The notes beneath the pieces are model-generated. The model ran no database searches and was not told where the DNA came from. It saw nothing but the letters and a program-made list of their open reading frames with translations. Positions 1-10,940 of a DNA stretch of 64,000 nt are shown here, piece by piece (position 1 is the stretch's first letter; every line of letters starts with the position of its first letter). The stretch is taken from the NCBI GenBank assembly GCA_963989385.1, contig OZ022502.1:8578501-8642500 (forward strand). Reading direction: 5' to 3'. The position numbers and the translations under genes were made by a program. The DNA is from Ctena decussata (taxonomy: Eukaryota > Mollusca > Bivalvia > Lucinida > Lucinidae).

Positions 1-1
1 T

Positions 2-1855
2 CGTGAAAATCATGTACACTCAAAAGTAACTCGTGCTAAAGCACGACGAACTATTAAAGAAGCCAAACGTTCATCTTGGCAACAATATGTCAATAAATTA
101 AATCCAAAAACGCCAGTAAAAAAGATATGGGAAATGATACGAAAAATTAGTGGAAAAAACAAGAAATCTGAATGTGTTCATATTAAATCTTCCAACGGTA
201 ACAAATGTTTTTCCACTGCAGAGATTTCCAATGCATTAGGCGAAAACTTTCAGAAAAATTCTTCAAGTTCAAATTACAGTCAACGATTTCAGGAACTGAA
301 AACTGAAAAAGAATCAGAAAATTTAAATTTTCAGTCATTAAATAACGAAAAATATAATCCTCCCTTCAGCATATCAGAATTAAAGGAGTCTCTTGATAAA
401 TGTAAAGATACGGCCGCAGGGCCGGACGATATTCACTATCAAATCCTCAAACATTTACCGCCTGATGCGTTGGAGACCTTACTTAATATGTTGAATGATA
501 TTTGGCATACTGGAAATTTTCCAGAAGACTGGCATAAAGCAGTCATCATTCCTATTCCTAAACCGGGAAAGGATAAGACGGAAGCTACAAATTACCGACC
601 GATAGCGTTAACAAGTTGCATATGTAAAACAATGGAGAGAATGATAAACGATAGGCTCGTTTGGTTCCTGGAGTCAAATAACTTGATTTCCAGAAATCAA
701 GCGGGCTTTCGTAAGAATCACAGTACTGTAGATCATTTAGTTCGATTAGAAACTTTTATTCGTGATGCATTTGTGAAAAAAGAACATGTCGTCGCAATAT
801 TTTTTGATCTGGAGAAAGCGTACGACACGACGTGGAAATATGGCATCATGAAAGATTTACATAATATTGGCCTTCGAGGCCGACTTCCAAACTTTATTTC
901 GAATTTCTTATCTGACAGATCCTTTAATGTTAGAATAGGGTCTACATTGTCTGACACTTTTAAACAAGAACAGGGTGTTCCTCAGGGAAGTATTTTATCA
1001 CCTACTTTATTTAATATAAAAATCAATAACATTGTTAAATGTGTTAACGATACCGATTCTTCATTATATGTTGACGACTTTGGCATCTTTTACAAATCGA
1101 AAAATATGGAAAACATAGAATTCAGACTTCAAAGATGCCTGAATAAAGTAGAAACCTGGGCCACAGAAAACGGTTTTAAATTTTCTAAAACTAAAACCCA
1201 ATGTGTTCATTTCTGTCAGTTGAGGGGTTTGCACCCCGACCCAGTTCTTAACATTTATGGATCGCCAATTCCAGTTGTAAATGAGGCCAAATTCTTAGGC
1301 CTTCTGTTCGATAAGAAACTCACTTTTATTCCTCACATAAAAGCCTTGAAAGCTAAATGTTTAAAAGCTTTAGATGTTTTAAAAGTGCTCTCCAATACAA
1401 ATTGGGGAGGAGATCGTACTGTACTTCTAAACCTGTATAGATCTCTTGTGAGATCTAAACTGGATTATGGTTCAGTCGTATATGGTTCGGCACGAAAATC
1501 GTACCTTAAATGTCTTGACACCATTCATCATCAGGGGTTACGTCTTGCTCTTGGAGCATTTCGAACATCTCCCGTAGAAAGTCTTTACACAGAGTCGAAT
1601 GAACCGTCTCTATATATCAGAAGAGAGAAATTATCACTACAATATGTATCAAAACTAGCGGCAAACCCAAAGAATCCTGCTTACGATTGTGTTTTTAATC
1701 CTCGGTATGAAATATTTTATAACAACAAACCGAGATCTATTAAACCCTTGGGTTTACGTATTAAACCTGTGCTAGTAGACTCTCATATTGACATTAAAAA
1801 ACATCCAGAAATTTTCTTTACCTGTCCAAGAGCCATGGACATTAAAACCTCCTAA
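2..1855 (+). CDS. LINE ORF2, reverse transcriptase part (5' cut by window edge)
   Basis: Reverse transcriptase of a non-LTR retrotransposon, which copies element RNA into DNA at a nicked target. The frame is already open at base 2, well before the first ATG at 134, so the protein begins outside the window and any endonuclease domain is not visible. RT blocks in order: the NYRPIALTS block near 590, the QAGFRKNHST block near 700, palm motif A FFDLEKAYDTTW near 800, QGVPQGSILSPTLFN near 970, and the active site YVDD at about 1067-1078 (YVDD instead of the commoner YADD). The frame stops at 1855, but homology continues in another frame from about 1820, so one indel separates RT from RNase H. The RNase H domain points to an I-group or Jockey-like clade; the exact clade is not resolved. 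Confidence 0.93.
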   Translation, partial: RENHVHSKVTRAKARRTIKEAKRSSWQQYVNKLNPKTPVKKIWEMIRKISGKNKKSECVHIKSSNGNKCFSTAEISNALGENFQKNSSSSNYSQRFQELKTEKESENLNFQSLNNEKYNPPFSISELKESLDKCKDTAAGPDDIHYQILKHLPPDALETLLNMLNDIWHTGNFPEDWHKAVIIPIPKPGKDKTEATNYRPIALTSCICKTMERMINDRLVWFLESNNLISRNQAGFRKNHSTVDHLVRLETFIRDAFVKKEHVVAIFFDLEKAYDTTWKYGIMKDLHNIGLRGRLPNFISNFLSDRSFNVRIGSTLSDTFKQEQGVPQGSILSPTLFNIKINNIVKCVNDTDSSLYVDDFGIFYKSKNMENIEFRLQRCLNKVETWATENGFKFSKTKTQCVHFCQLRGLHPDPVLNIYGSPIPVVNEAKFLGLLFDKKLTFIPHIKALKAKCLKALDVLKVLSNTNWGGDRTVLLNLYRSLVRSKLDYGSVVYGSARKSYLKCLDTIHHQGLRLALGAFRTSPVESLYTESNEPSLYIRREKLSLQYVSKLAANPKNPAYDCVFNPRYEIFYNNKPRSIKPLGLRIKPVLVDSHIDIKKHPEIFFTCPRAMDIKTS

Positions 1856-2744
1856 CGTTATTTTATCATTACATAAGAATAAAAAATCACAGACGAACCC
1901 TGACCTTCTTCAATCAGAATTCTTGCAAGTAAAATCTAATTTTCCGAACCATACCACAATCTATACGGATGGTTCAAAACAAGAAGATAAAGTTGCATGT
2001 TCGGTTGTAAGTCCCCTATTCACAGATACTATACGATTACCAAATGGCAGCTCTAGATTTACAGCTGAAGCTAAAGCCATAGATTTGGCCTTCAATCAAA
2101 TTTCATTTCAAGAAAACAATCAGTTTATTATATTCTCAGACTCACTTTCTGTTTTATCATCACTTAAAAACGTCAATCACCCCAATCCTTTAATACAACA
2201 ATTACTCCGTAAATATTTCCAGTTACCATCAAAAGAAATAATCTTTTGTTGGGTTCCAAGTCACGTCAATATTCGTGGAAATGACCTGGCCGATAAAGAG
2301 GCCAAGGCGGCTTTAAATTTACCAGAAAGTACCTTCCGAATTCCGCACTCTGATTTTAAATCTCAAATTAATACATATATCAAATCAAAATGTCAAACTA
2401 ATTGGGAAAATCAAATTCATAACAAACTCCGACAAATTAAACCAGATTTTCACAGCAAGGACAATATACTATCAAATAGAATAGAACAGACTGTCATTAC
2501 CAGATGCCGAATAGGGCATACCAGAATTACACATTCGTTTTTATTAAATAATGAGGTTGCACCATTTTGCATACCATGCAATGAGGTCATTACTATCAAA
2601 CATCTTCTTGTGTCATGCATTGACTTTAACCATATTCGTTCAAAACATTACAACATTAAAACCATAACCGAGCTTTTTAGCAAAGTTTCTTCTATCCAAA
2701 TTATTAATTTTTTAAAGGAAGCTGGACTTTTTAACAAGATTTAG
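1788..2744 (+). CDS. LINE ORF2, RNase H domain and C-terminal zinc knuckle (frameshifted continuation)
   Basis: Continuation of the preceding reverse transcriptase after a single frameshift; the boundary lies near 1820-1835 and there is no real start codon here. RNase H removes the RNA strand during target-primed reverse transcription. Catalytic residues are visible: YTDGS (Asp), the Glu of TAEAKAI, FSDSLS (Asp), and the GNDLADKEAK block (Asp). A PW motif links the domains, as in RNase H-bearing LINEs. The C-terminus has a CIPC plus HLLVSC knuckle of the type that closes many LINE proteins. The frameshift makes this copy probably inactive unless a ribosomal frameshift occurs, which I cannot judge. 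Confidence 0.92.
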   Translation: MTLKNIQKFSLPVQEPWTLKPPNVILSLHKNKKSQTNPDLLQSEFLQVKSNFPNHTTIYTDGSKQEDKVACSVVSPLFTDTIRLPNGSSRFTAEAKAIDLAFNQISFQENNQFIIFSDSLSVLSSLKNVNHPNPLIQQLLRKYFQLPSKEIIFCWVPSHVNIRGNDLADKEAKAALNLPESTFRIPHSDFKSQINTYIKSKCQTNWENQIHNKLRQIKPDFHSKDNILSNRIEQTVITRCRIGHTRITHSFLLNNEVAPFCIPCNEVITIKHLLVSCIDFNHIRSKHYNIKTITELFSKVSSIQIINFLKEAGLFNKI

Positions 2745-2912
2745 TCTTTTATTGTACATAACATTTTTATCACTTGGACGTAACATAATACTTTAAACAT
2801 TTGATCGTTTTTTGTCTTATAGAAACGTTTTAAATTGCTGACGTTTAGACGCTATATGCCCTTACCAGGGTTGAGCGTCTATAAATAACTTAAACATTCA
2901 TTCATTCATTCA
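2745..2912 (+). repeat. 3' UTR and CATT tail of the first LINE
   Basis: AT-rich UTR follows the RNase H stop. Bases 2846-2853 (TAGACGCT) pair with 2874-2881 (AGCGTCTA), with an inner CCCT/AGGG pair, giving a hairpin. The sequence ends in about four and a half copies of CATT at 2895-2912. A hairpin plus short tandem tail at the 3' end is typical of the LINE end recognised by its own reverse transcriptase. Confidence 0.75.
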
Positions 2913-3430
2913 AGAATAGCAGCCTTTGCCAAATGCAATAATTCAACAGCACGTTAACTCAAGGCGACGGCGAATCATGGCGGTAATAAGGGCACAAAGA
3001 GGTCATACCCTGTATTAGGCATGCTTTTGAGATCGTTCTCCAGTGAAAACTCATGAAAAACAAAACCAATGGTTAGGATGGTTAGTGTACTGTTATCCCA
3101 TACTTTTACAAATTTAAAGTGTAACTACACTTCAGGAACGCTCCTTGTGCATTCCGGAGGCTTTCAGTCATGACAGCTGATGAATTGTTGACGCAATAAC
3201 TTCCTTTCAATTTAAAAAAAAAGTGAATGAAATTTGTACTCATGAAATTTAATTATGATATTTGTAATCCATTTTGAGAAAAAAAAACATGAAATGCAAT
3301 GTAAAGTTTGGATTTTTGCTTTATATAAATCATGATAAAAAATAGGTGCAAAATAATTATGGAAGAACGATTGCGGTTGCACGTAAGTGATCTTGTGGTG
3401 ACCATTTGATTTTCATGGGAGGGGCAGGAA
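2913..3430. other. No gene seen
   Basis: AT-rich spacer between two LINE copies. Short open frames here show no recognisable domain or codon bias. Confidence 0.6.
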
Positions 3431-3457
3431 ATCATCACTTTTTATCTTCTTAACTCT

Positions 3458-5647
3458 TTGAAATCAGAAAATAATGAAGATAGCTCATGTATAGATGCTA
3501 AGGTATGGACTGACCATTTTAGCAAACTATACTCAGTAACGAATAATAGAATGCAGCGCATTAATGAAATCAAGCAATTGCTTGAACAGTGCAGACTTCA
3601 AGACAGTAATATTTGTTTAGATAGAGAGATAAGTGAAAATGAAATTGTCGAAGCCTGCAAGAAATTAAAAAGCGGTAAGTCATGTGGATGTGATGGCATC
3701 CTTAATGAAATGATTAAATATGGTCAATATCAGCTGCTGCCATGTATTGAAAAATTGTTTAACCTTATCTTAACTACTGGTTACTATCCTAAGGTTTGGT
3801 CTCATGGCATCTTAGTTCCAGTTTACAAATCTGCAGACCGTATGGACCCAAATAACTACAGAGGTATTACTATTACAAGTAGTCTAGGTAAACTTTTTAA
3901 CAGCATTTTAAACATCAGACTTGAGAAGTTTTTAAACGAAAATAAAATCATCCATGATGAACAGATTGGATTCAGAGCAGGGTCTCGTACTTCAGACCAT
4001 ATATTTAAATTAAAAACTTTATTATTTAAATACCTCAAAGAAAATGGTAAACTGTTTACATGCTTTGTTGATCTCAGGAAAGCATTTGACTCTGTTATTC
4101 ATCCAGCCTTATTTTATAAACTTTATAAAATTGGAATAGGAGGTAGATTTATAAAACTCATTCAGTCGATGTATGAAAATAATGTGGTCCAGGTAAAGGT
4201 TGGCAATAATAAGATAAGTGATGAATTAACTGCCACAGTAGGAGTCAGACAGGGCGATAATTTGAGCCCAAATTTATTTAACATCTTCATAAATGATGTG
4301 GTAGATGTTTTTGATAGAGACTTATGTGATCCTGTTAAGCTTGGATCTGCACGCTTTAACTGTCTTCTTTATGCTGATGACGTGGTGTTGGTATCTCAGT
4401 CATCCCAAGCGCTGCAAAATTGCCTGAATATGTTTGGCAATTATTGCCAGAGATGGTGTTTAGATATCAATTTTAATAAATCAAAAGTTTTAGTATTTAA
4501 TCGTACTGGAAGACTTGTTAAATATAATTTTTCAGTACTAAATGTGACTCTTGAAGTTGTGAGAGAATACAAATATCTTGGTATAGTGTTCACGATATCT
4601 GGCAAATTCTCGAAGGCTGTCTCAGATCTTTATCACAGAGGCCAAAAAGCTTATTTTAAACTTATAAATATCTTTAAATACTCCTGTCCCAAAATTTCCA
4701 CAGTTATACATACCTTTGATCATACAATAAAACCAATTTTATTATATGCTTCTGAAATTTGGAACACTTTTGACTCAAAGAAATTTACTCGTTTTTCAGA
4801 TAGTTCTATTGAGCACATTTTCAAAGACCTTCACATTGAGAAACTTAACATTCAGCTGTGTAAGTTTATTCTTGGGGTAAACAAGAAGGCCTCAAATCTT
4901 GCAGTCCTGGGAGAACTTGGCAGATATCCACTTTACATTGATGCTATGGTTTTAATGATCAAATATTGGCTTCATTTACACACTGTGGACTCTTCCCAGG
5001 ACATGTTACTTAGCGAAGCCTTGAAAGAAAACTATAGCATGTTTGAAAATGACAATAACTGTTGGTTGCATTGTATTTATTTGATTTTTAAAGAGCTTAA
5101 CATGGTTAATGTGTTTAACAACCCGTTTTTACTGAACAAAAGAACATTATTTTGCTTAAAAAAGAAACTGAAACAAAGATTCGAAAATAAGTGGCAGTCT
5201 GATATTAGCAGCAGCAAAAGTAAATCTAATGATGTAAATGGCGGAAATAAATTACGCACATATGCCACTTTTAAATCTCACTTTGCATGTGAATCTTATA
5301 TAAACTGCCTTAAATTTGAAGAAAGACAAGCACTATCGAAGTTTCGCATCAGTGCTCATATGTTAGAGATCGAAAGAGGCCGATATACAGTTCCTAAAAC
5401 CCCAGTATGTGACCGAATATGTAGGCAGTGTAACAGTGGTTTAATTGAAGATGAACAACACCTCTTATTAGAATGTTCTAATTATTTACATGAAAGATTA
5501 ATCTTCTTAAGTCACATAGATAATAAAAATCTTGAGTCTCTGTCTTTGCACCAAAAATTTATTTGGCTCATGAGTAATGAAGATGTTAAAGTATGTAAAA
5601 TTGTGTCACGTTTTATTTTGCAATGTTTTAATAAGCGGGACAAGTGA
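3458..5647 (+). CDS. LINE reverse transcriptase, 5'-truncated but otherwise open
   Basis: Non-LTR retrotransposon ORF2 lacking the endonuclease; about 730 codons are open without interruption. The nominal first codon is TTG, so this is a truncated copy rather than a gene with its own start; the first in-frame ATG is at 3551. RT blocks: LKSGKSCGCDGI, NNYRGITITSSLGKLF, the IGFRAGSRTSDHIF block, CFVDLRKAFDSV (motif A), GVRQGDNLSPNLFNIFIND, and LLYADDVVLV (YADD active site, about 4368-4397). A thumb region and a C-terminal knuckle (CRQC, then HLLLEC) follow. It differs clearly from the first LINE in having no RNase H and YADD. An 8-bp tandem tail suggests CR1/L2 affinity, which is inference. The intact frame implies recent insertion. 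Confidence 0.93.
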   Translation: MKSENNEDSSCIDAKVWTDHFSKLYSVTNNRMQRINEIKQLLEQCRLQDSNICLDREISENEIVEACKKLKSGKSCGCDGILNEMIKYGQYQLLPCIEKLFNLILTTGYYPKVWSHGILVPVYKSADRMDPNNYRGITITSSLGKLFNSILNIRLEKFLNENKIIHDEQIGFRAGSRTSDHIFKLKTLLFKYLKENGKLFTCFVDLRKAFDSVIHPALFYKLYKIGIGGRFIKLIQSMYENNVVQVKVGNNKISDELTATVGVRQGDNLSPNLFNIFINDVVDVFDRDLCDPVKLGSARFNCLLYADDVVLVSQSSQALQNCLNMFGNYCQRWCLDINFNKSKVLVFNRTGRLVKYNFSVLNVTLEVVREYKYLGIVFTISGKFSKAVSDLYHRGQKAYFKLINIFKYSCPKISTVIHTFDHTIKPILLYASEIWNTFDSKKFTRFSDSSIEHIFKDLHIEKLNIQLCKFILGVNKKASNLAVLGELGRYPLYIDAMVLMIKYWLHLHTVDSSQDMLLSEALKENYSMFENDNNCWLHCIYLIFKELNMVNVFNNPFLLNKRTLFCLKKKLKQRFENKWQSDISSSKSKSNDVNGGNKLRTYATFKSHFACESYINCLKFEERQALSKFRISAHMLEIERGRYTVPKTPVCDRICRQCNSGLIEDEQHLLLECSNYLHERLIFLSHIDNKNLESLSLHQKFIWLMSNEDVKVCKIVSRFILQCFNKRDK

Positions 5648-6146
5648 TTGGACGCTTTTGATAACATATTAATTAGCTAATGATTTAACTACGAGGTTAA
5701 TTTACCATTTTACCCATACCTCTTATCTGATTTTATTATTTTCATTATTTTCACTGTTTCAATTTTGTTGTGACTGTTGGGCTTCAGTGTACTGAATTTC
5801 TGAGTTTAATTATTTTCGCACTCTTAACAATATTTGTAGTGCTACCATAGATCTAGATCTACTATGCTCTTAACTAAGTTAATAGATTAATTTATTTACT
5901 GGTCTGTGCACAGTATCCCAATTGTCACTTGTTATTTTGAAATAGTGGAAGGGAGTATATATGTGTTATCTGATATGGTTGTCTCCCTCAATTGAACTTA
6001 GCATTAATTAGTATATTGTTAGTGTCATGTTTTTTTTTTGTTTTTTTTTTTTTTCGTCTTCTTCTATTTCACTCACTGTATATTGTATGTTTCATTTGTG
6101 AAACTTTCTGTATTAATAAATAAACTTGTAAACTTGTAAACTTGTA
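5648..6146 (+). repeat. 3' UTR and octamer tail of second LINE
   Basis: AT-rich UTR after the RT stop, ending in three copies of TAAACTTG at 6121-6144. An AATAAA-like stretch (ATTAATAAATAAA) lies just before it. Octamer tandem tails are characteristic of CR1-type elements. Confidence 0.7.
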
Positions 6147-6650
6147 TATTTTGATCAGTTCATCCTGTTTTTTTCTTGCATCCCGGATAAGGATATCCGT
6201 GTTTTTCGCTAGGGATAGAAATTCTTATCTTACCCTGGGGCGGGGTAGCAATTTGAAACCCTGCTGTCCTGGCGGGTGTTAAGTATTTTTGTGGACTGAT
6301 GCTGAAGAGGGCGGGGAGATCATGAAATGATATGCTTTCTCCTACTTTTGATTTTCAAATATCGTTGGCGTCTGGATTGATGGTGGGGTGGGGCTTCCCC
6401 CTTTTACATACTGCCATGTCCTTTGTGTAGTATAGCTTCAAACTTACGAAATACAGACGTCACACACGTGCACGCACGCGCTCGCTGCGTGATATGCTTA
6501 TGGCTACAGTGCAAGGGACCTGGTGGTATTAAAACTTTAGATCTTTTCTCCTTTAATGACGAATTTATCTTCAGAGCTCGAGTGGGTTACATGTTAACTG
6601 GAAGTTTTTTTTGATGTACATTCCAGATGTGATAATGTTACGAAGTTACG

Positions 6651-6681
<31 letters not shown>

Positions 6682-7349
6682 GATGTGTTGTTGTTGTTTA
6701 CAGTTGCCGGATTCCCAAATTTACCAAGGCATTTTTGCCGACGTATTAAGTTTCGTTATTTTTAGCTCTGGAAAACCAATAGCAACAGTCCTTACACAAT
6801 TTGGTGTAATTACAGTCCGTTTAGCATATCACGGTGAAGAAACAATATTTTACCATCGTCCGAATTTGTATTTTTTAAACATTATTAGAGTCAATCCATC
6901 AGGGTGGTTCTAATGAGACTTCAAATGAAGTTACTTAATTATTGATAATATCCATTACCATTTATAAAACCCTGATTTATTAGAGCACAGCTCAAACCAG
7001 ACTCAGAATACAGCTGCTGCCCACACTTGGCTTCTGTTAAAGGAAGTCACCTTGTCCTCGATTGTGTAGACTGGTTCTCTGCCCTTATAGCTACCGCATC
7101 TAGGGACAGGTAATGACTAATCCAAACGGTCAAAAATCTGCCCGTAAGATCTAGCGAGAGTTCATACGAGATTTTATAGATCTACCAACAAAGATTTGTT
7201 TCGTAGTTTATTTTTAAGAAGGAGCAATGTGGATGTAAGTTAGTGAAATACCCCAATAATGTTGTAATTAGGTGTAGATAGTTGGTTATCCCCTCGGGGA
7301 TAACCATATTAAGATAGGAATTCGTACTCGATTTGTACGCCGTTTCCCT
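6147..7349. other. No gene seen; poly-T tract and one small palindrome
   Basis: No coding sequence with recognisable domains. A long T run occupies about 6650-6682. At 7284-7305 GGTTATCCCCT is followed directly by its complement, a perfect palindrome with 11-bp arms. Confidence 0.6.
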
Positions 7350-7526
7350 TTGCTAAAATACAGGTCCCACTATTTCCCGGTACTTCTACATTTGGCACAC
7401 CCTGCTATAGGGTTCTCGCCAGCATCGATAATGCATGATCTTTATAGCTTATACATGTATCTTAAAACACTTTATCTCACCCTATACAACAGTTACCTGA
7501 AAGTCCAGTTATCACTTAACAGAACA
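7350..7526 (+). repeat. Composite repeat, fragment left of Harbinger
   Basis: The run beginning ACAGGTCCCACTATTTCCCG near 7360 recurs with small changes at about 14290 and 14878. All three continue through a shared block resembling GGCACACCCTGC and then AGCATCGATAATGCATGA. Harbinger interrupts this copy at 7526/7527. Confidence 0.7.
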
Positions 7527-7706
7527 GGGGTTAGTAACAAGAAGCTTCGTTAGCCAAAACTTGTTCGTTAAGTCTTCGTTAAGCCCTCGTTAGCAAATTC
7601 TTGATTAACATGTACCCTTCGTTAATAGCGATGAGTTAACGATTTTCGTAAACCCAACAAAAATTTAGCGACGACTTTGGGGTCGTCGTTAAGCCTTCGT
7701 TGTTCA
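7527..7706 (+). repeat. Harbinger left terminal repeat with TTCGTTA array
   Basis: The terminal repeat is followed by about seven copies of CTTCGTTA(A/G) or close variants up to 7706. The mirror-image array lies at 14107-14240. Such subterminal arrays are likely binding sites for the transposase or its Myb/SANT partner; that role is inferred. Confidence 0.8.
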
Positions 7707-7889
7707 AAATTTTTGCGAGCTCATCATTTTCTTCCAAGTCAGCGGAGAGGTGAAAGGGTTAGACAAAGTGAGTAGTTATAAGAAAAAAAAAAATAAAAGC
7801 TTTATCTATTACTGCAATTGTACAAAAATGCGAACTCATTTATATACCCGCCAAAGGTGTGAAGTCACGGCGACTCATGTTGCATGGCA

Positions 7890-8214
7890 TGTGTCATGCA
7901 ACATGTGTCACCGTGTAAACACACCAAAATATGTTTCATGACACAAATCTGTTGCGTGTGTAATCGTCTAGACTTAATCTAAATGGTAGCATGACACTTG
8001 CAGCAAGTGTCATCGTGTAAATCCGCATTTGGGCGCGGATTAGCGTTTTGTTGACATATTTAACATGTGTCACCTTGTAAACACACCAAAAATGTGTTTA
8101 ATGACACAAAGCTGTTGCATGTGTAATCGTCTTAGTATAAATCTAAATGTTTGCATGCTACTTGTGTCATGCAACAAGTGTCATCGTGTAAACCAGCATT
8201 TAGGCGCGGGTTTT
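7890..8214 (+). repeat. Two tandem copies of a 162-bp unit inside Harbinger
   Basis: ACATGTGTCACC at 7901 recurs at 8063, and similarity runs the whole way between (TGACACAAA, TGTAATCGTCT, GTGTCATCGTGTAAA, GGCGCG, GCGTTTTGT). It lies upstream of the transposase and could carry promoter or binding sites. Confidence 0.8.
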
Positions 8215-8279
8215 TGCGTTTTGTGGCCACATTTAAGTGGAAGAAGCCGGATAAGCCACCAAACATGAATGGGCGACCA

Positions 8280-8362
8280 ATATCCTCCCATATGACGACG
8301 CCAGGATCGATCCCTGGGCCGCAGAGTTGGGAAGCAAGTACGCTACCACTGCGCTATCTTGG
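8280..8362 (-). repeat. tRNA-like SINE head
   Basis: On the minus strand a box A-like AGCGCAGTGGTAG is followed about 40 bases later by a box B-like GGGATCGATCC. This looks like the tRNA-derived head of a SINE rather than a working tRNA; I could not draw a good acceptor stem. Confidence 0.5.
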
Positions 8363-8461
8363 CAAGTCCCTGTAATAATGATGATAGTAATAATAATATT
8401 GCTGGTAAAATAGTAATATTAATAACATATACGATATCTATACATAAAAAAATAAACACTT

Positions 8462-8498
8462 CCATTTTCTTTTTTTTCTTTTTTTTTTGTGTGTATAG
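8462..8498 (+). other. Probable splice acceptor before the transposase exon
   Basis: A long polypyrimidine run ends in TGTGTGTATAG at 8498, eight bases before the transposase ATG. The main transposase exon is therefore probably preceded by a 5' exon. Confidence 0.65.
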
Positions 8499-8506
8499 CC
8501 AAATTT

Positions 8507-9634
8507 ATGAGTGTCATTGTTCCAGGAATGGCTCTATTGCTTGCTAGGCAGCGACAGCGACGCCAAGTTGTTTTGCGCCCCATGAGAGACCGACTTAATC
8601 CACTGGATTACATGCAAGACGACGAGTTGATCAAGAAATACAGACTTGACAGACATGGAATTCTTGAAGTATGCCAGATTCTCCATTATGACTTAAACCA
8701 TCCTACTCAGCGCCATAATTCACTCCCAACATCTCTTCAAATATGTATCGCGTTAAGATATTATGCCTCAGGAAGCTTTATGTCTGTATTGGCGGACAGT
8801 CACGGCGTGAGCATAATGACAGTTTCTCGTTGTATTCACAATGTCTCATATCATTTGGCGAGGCGGGCGCATAGATATATATGGTTTCCTAGAAATATCG
8901 AGGCATTACGAGACACAAGGCAAGGGTTTTACGGTATTGCCAATTTCCCCAGAGTGTTAGGAGCTGTAGATGGGACATTAATTCCAGTTAAAGCTCCAAG
9001 TGAAAATGAGCATCTTTATGTAACACGAAAAGGATTTCACGCCATAAATGTGCAGGGCATTTGTGATTCGTCTAATATTTTCCTGAATTTGGTGGCTAAG
9101 TGGCCTGGGAGTACGCATGACTCTTATATATTGATGAACAGTCCAATTTCTGATATGTTTGAAACAGGCCAAATACAAGATGGGTGGCTTTTGGGCGACA
9201 GTGCATACCCTCTGAAGCCGTGGCTTCTTACACCTGTATTGAATCCCAGTAATGCGGCTGAAGGGCATTATAATGCTGCCCACAAAAGGACACGGTGTGT
9301 CATTGAACGAACATATGGTATTTGGAAAATGAGGTTCCGCTGTCTTCACAAAATTGGTGGGTGTTTAACATTCTATCCAAAACGGAATGTAAATATCATA
9401 ATAGCTACAGGAGTGCTACATAACCAGTGTTTAAGGAGGAATATACCATTACCAACCGACAACGCTGATGTTGACGACGATCAGCATGATGAGAATGATG
9501 ATACTGATAACGATGATGAAAATGATGACGTTTCCTCATCGGAAGAAGATGACAATGCTGCGAGGCAAAATGTCATGAATGAACTTGATGGACGTCAAAC
9601 GAGAACTAACTTAATTAACTCAGCTTTCACATAA
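8507..9634 (+). CDS. Harbinger DDE transposase (HARBI1-like)
   Basis: Transposase of the PIF/Harbinger superfamily, which cuts and pastes the element in the nucleus. ATG 8507 is chosen because an acceptor ends at 8498; the upstream codon at 8489 is only GTG. The 375 residues are close to the roughly 350 of HARBI1. A helix-turn-helix-like stretch (GVSIMTVSRCIHNV) lies near residues 100-113. The catalytic triad is visible: Asp155 in GAVDGTLIP, Asp231 in LLGDSAYPL, Glu267 in CVIERTYGIWKMRF, with WPGSTHDSY near 199-207. A very acidic tail covers about 320-352. No stop or frameshift interrupts it. Its partner is the Myb/SANT protein encoded convergently at 13077-14027. It may still be functional. 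Confidence 0.95.
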   Translation: MSVIVPGMALLLARQRQRRQVVLRPMRDRLNPLDYMQDDELIKKYRLDRHGILEVCQILHYDLNHPTQRHNSLPTSLQICIALRYYASGSFMSVLADSHGVSIMTVSRCIHNVSYHLARRAHRYIWFPRNIEALRDTRQGFYGIANFPRVLGAVDGTLIPVKAPSENEHLYVTRKGFHAINVQGICDSSNIFLNLVAKWPGSTHDSYILMNSPISDMFETGQIQDGWLLGDSAYPLKPWLLTPVLNPSNAAEGHYNAAHKRTRCVIERTYGIWKMRFRCLHKIGGCLTFYPKRNVNIIIATGVLHNQCLRRNIPLPTDNADVDDDQHDENDDTDNDDENDDVSSSEEDDNAARQNVMNELDGRQTRTNLINSAFT

Positions 9635-9802
9635 AAACTTGTCATGGAACAATGGGAGGCAACGCCTTGCACTCAAACTTACGAGGTACGACTTAGTGCT
9701 TGGATAATGTGACTGGTTTGAGTGTCATTGATAGCACTATAGCCAGACACTGAACAGTCACTCTATTCTGGCACTGTCTCAGTCAGTAATGCTTCTACCT
9801 GA

Positions 9803-10046
9803 CTTGTTCCTGTTGCCTAGTGGATAAGAACGGTGACTCCTAAACATTAGATCTCCAACCGTCGTGGGATCGAACGCTGTGGGATCGAACCGCGGCCGGC
9901 GCATAAATGAGAAAGTCAAATTCTGCTTACGCGAGGTCAGGTGGTTTTCCATTGAGAGCGACGATTTCCACTTTTCTTTGCTTAACCATCGGCTCGACAT
10001 AAGTGAAATAGTATTGAAAGGACTGTAAAACCATTAAGAAAAAAAA
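9803..10046 (+). repeat. tRNA-derived SINE
   Basis: A box A-like TGCCTAGTGGATAAG near 9810 and box B-like GGGATCGAACC near 9886 are followed by a unique body and an A-rich end near 10040. Nested within Harbinger, after the transposase stop. Confidence 0.6.
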
Positions 10047-10940
10047 AAGGTAAATCTGAGTGCAAGGCGGCAAGTTGAGTTGCTATTTACTAAACAACAA
10101 AGTAGAAACAGTCCGAATTTTATTGCATAACTATGAAATGTTCATGGAGCCATCATAGACAGAATGATTAAGTGTAGTTTTGTTTTCTACTAAAACTATT
10201 TAAAGCATAAGGAAACACAATGACATTTTGCACACAATTAAATCAAATTACTGTAAAATTTGAAAAATTGGGACACTTGATAATTTACCGTAAATCTCAT
10301 GCAATAATGCATCTAAAAGATGCAGACGAAATGATAAACAGTGTAGACACTGATCAGACACTCCTTCCGGAGTAGGCTTATCTGGGTCTGCGCAACTTCC
10401 TGTCCCAATATTTAGAATTTTACGGTCCAAATCGATTAATATTGAAGATCTCTGTATGTGGATTTCTATACTACAGAGCAAAAACTTACAGTACTATCCC
10501 GTACTTCATACAATAAAAGGTCTGGCGGCAGTTGCCATGTCTTTAAACGTAAAATCTACAGGTCTCAGTTTACAGTGTCCAGAGTATGAGGTTATTTGAT
10601 CCTCAACCCTGTTAGTACACGGTCATCATATCATATCATCACATCAGACATGAGAAACACCAATAGCATGTAGGTTTCGAAAAAACAAATTGTTTATGCG
10701 CTGCACCGTTTTAAATTTTCTCCTATAATAATATATGTTTGAATCGTTGGAAGGGAAACATGCTCACAGCTTAGTATTTGGTGGAGGCATGATAACCTTA
10801 GTCTGCTCTCTATGCTAGTCATAATTAACATATGTACCACAACAATGAACCGTGCTAGCAACATAAAACAACGTTATGATTTAAGTCACCTGAAAGAATT
10901 TGAATAGTTTCAAATAACTTGAAAGAAGCATGTATAAAAT
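10047..10940. other. No gene seen inside Harbinger
   Basis: AT-rich sequence with no recognisable domain. Near 10338-10390 it carries a fragment resembling the AGTGTAGACYC...GATCAG hairpin family seen at 32615 and 43661. Confidence 0.5.

Noticed and set aside
8978..9349. 123-codon open frame on -
   Set aside because: Antisense to the transposase; no domain.
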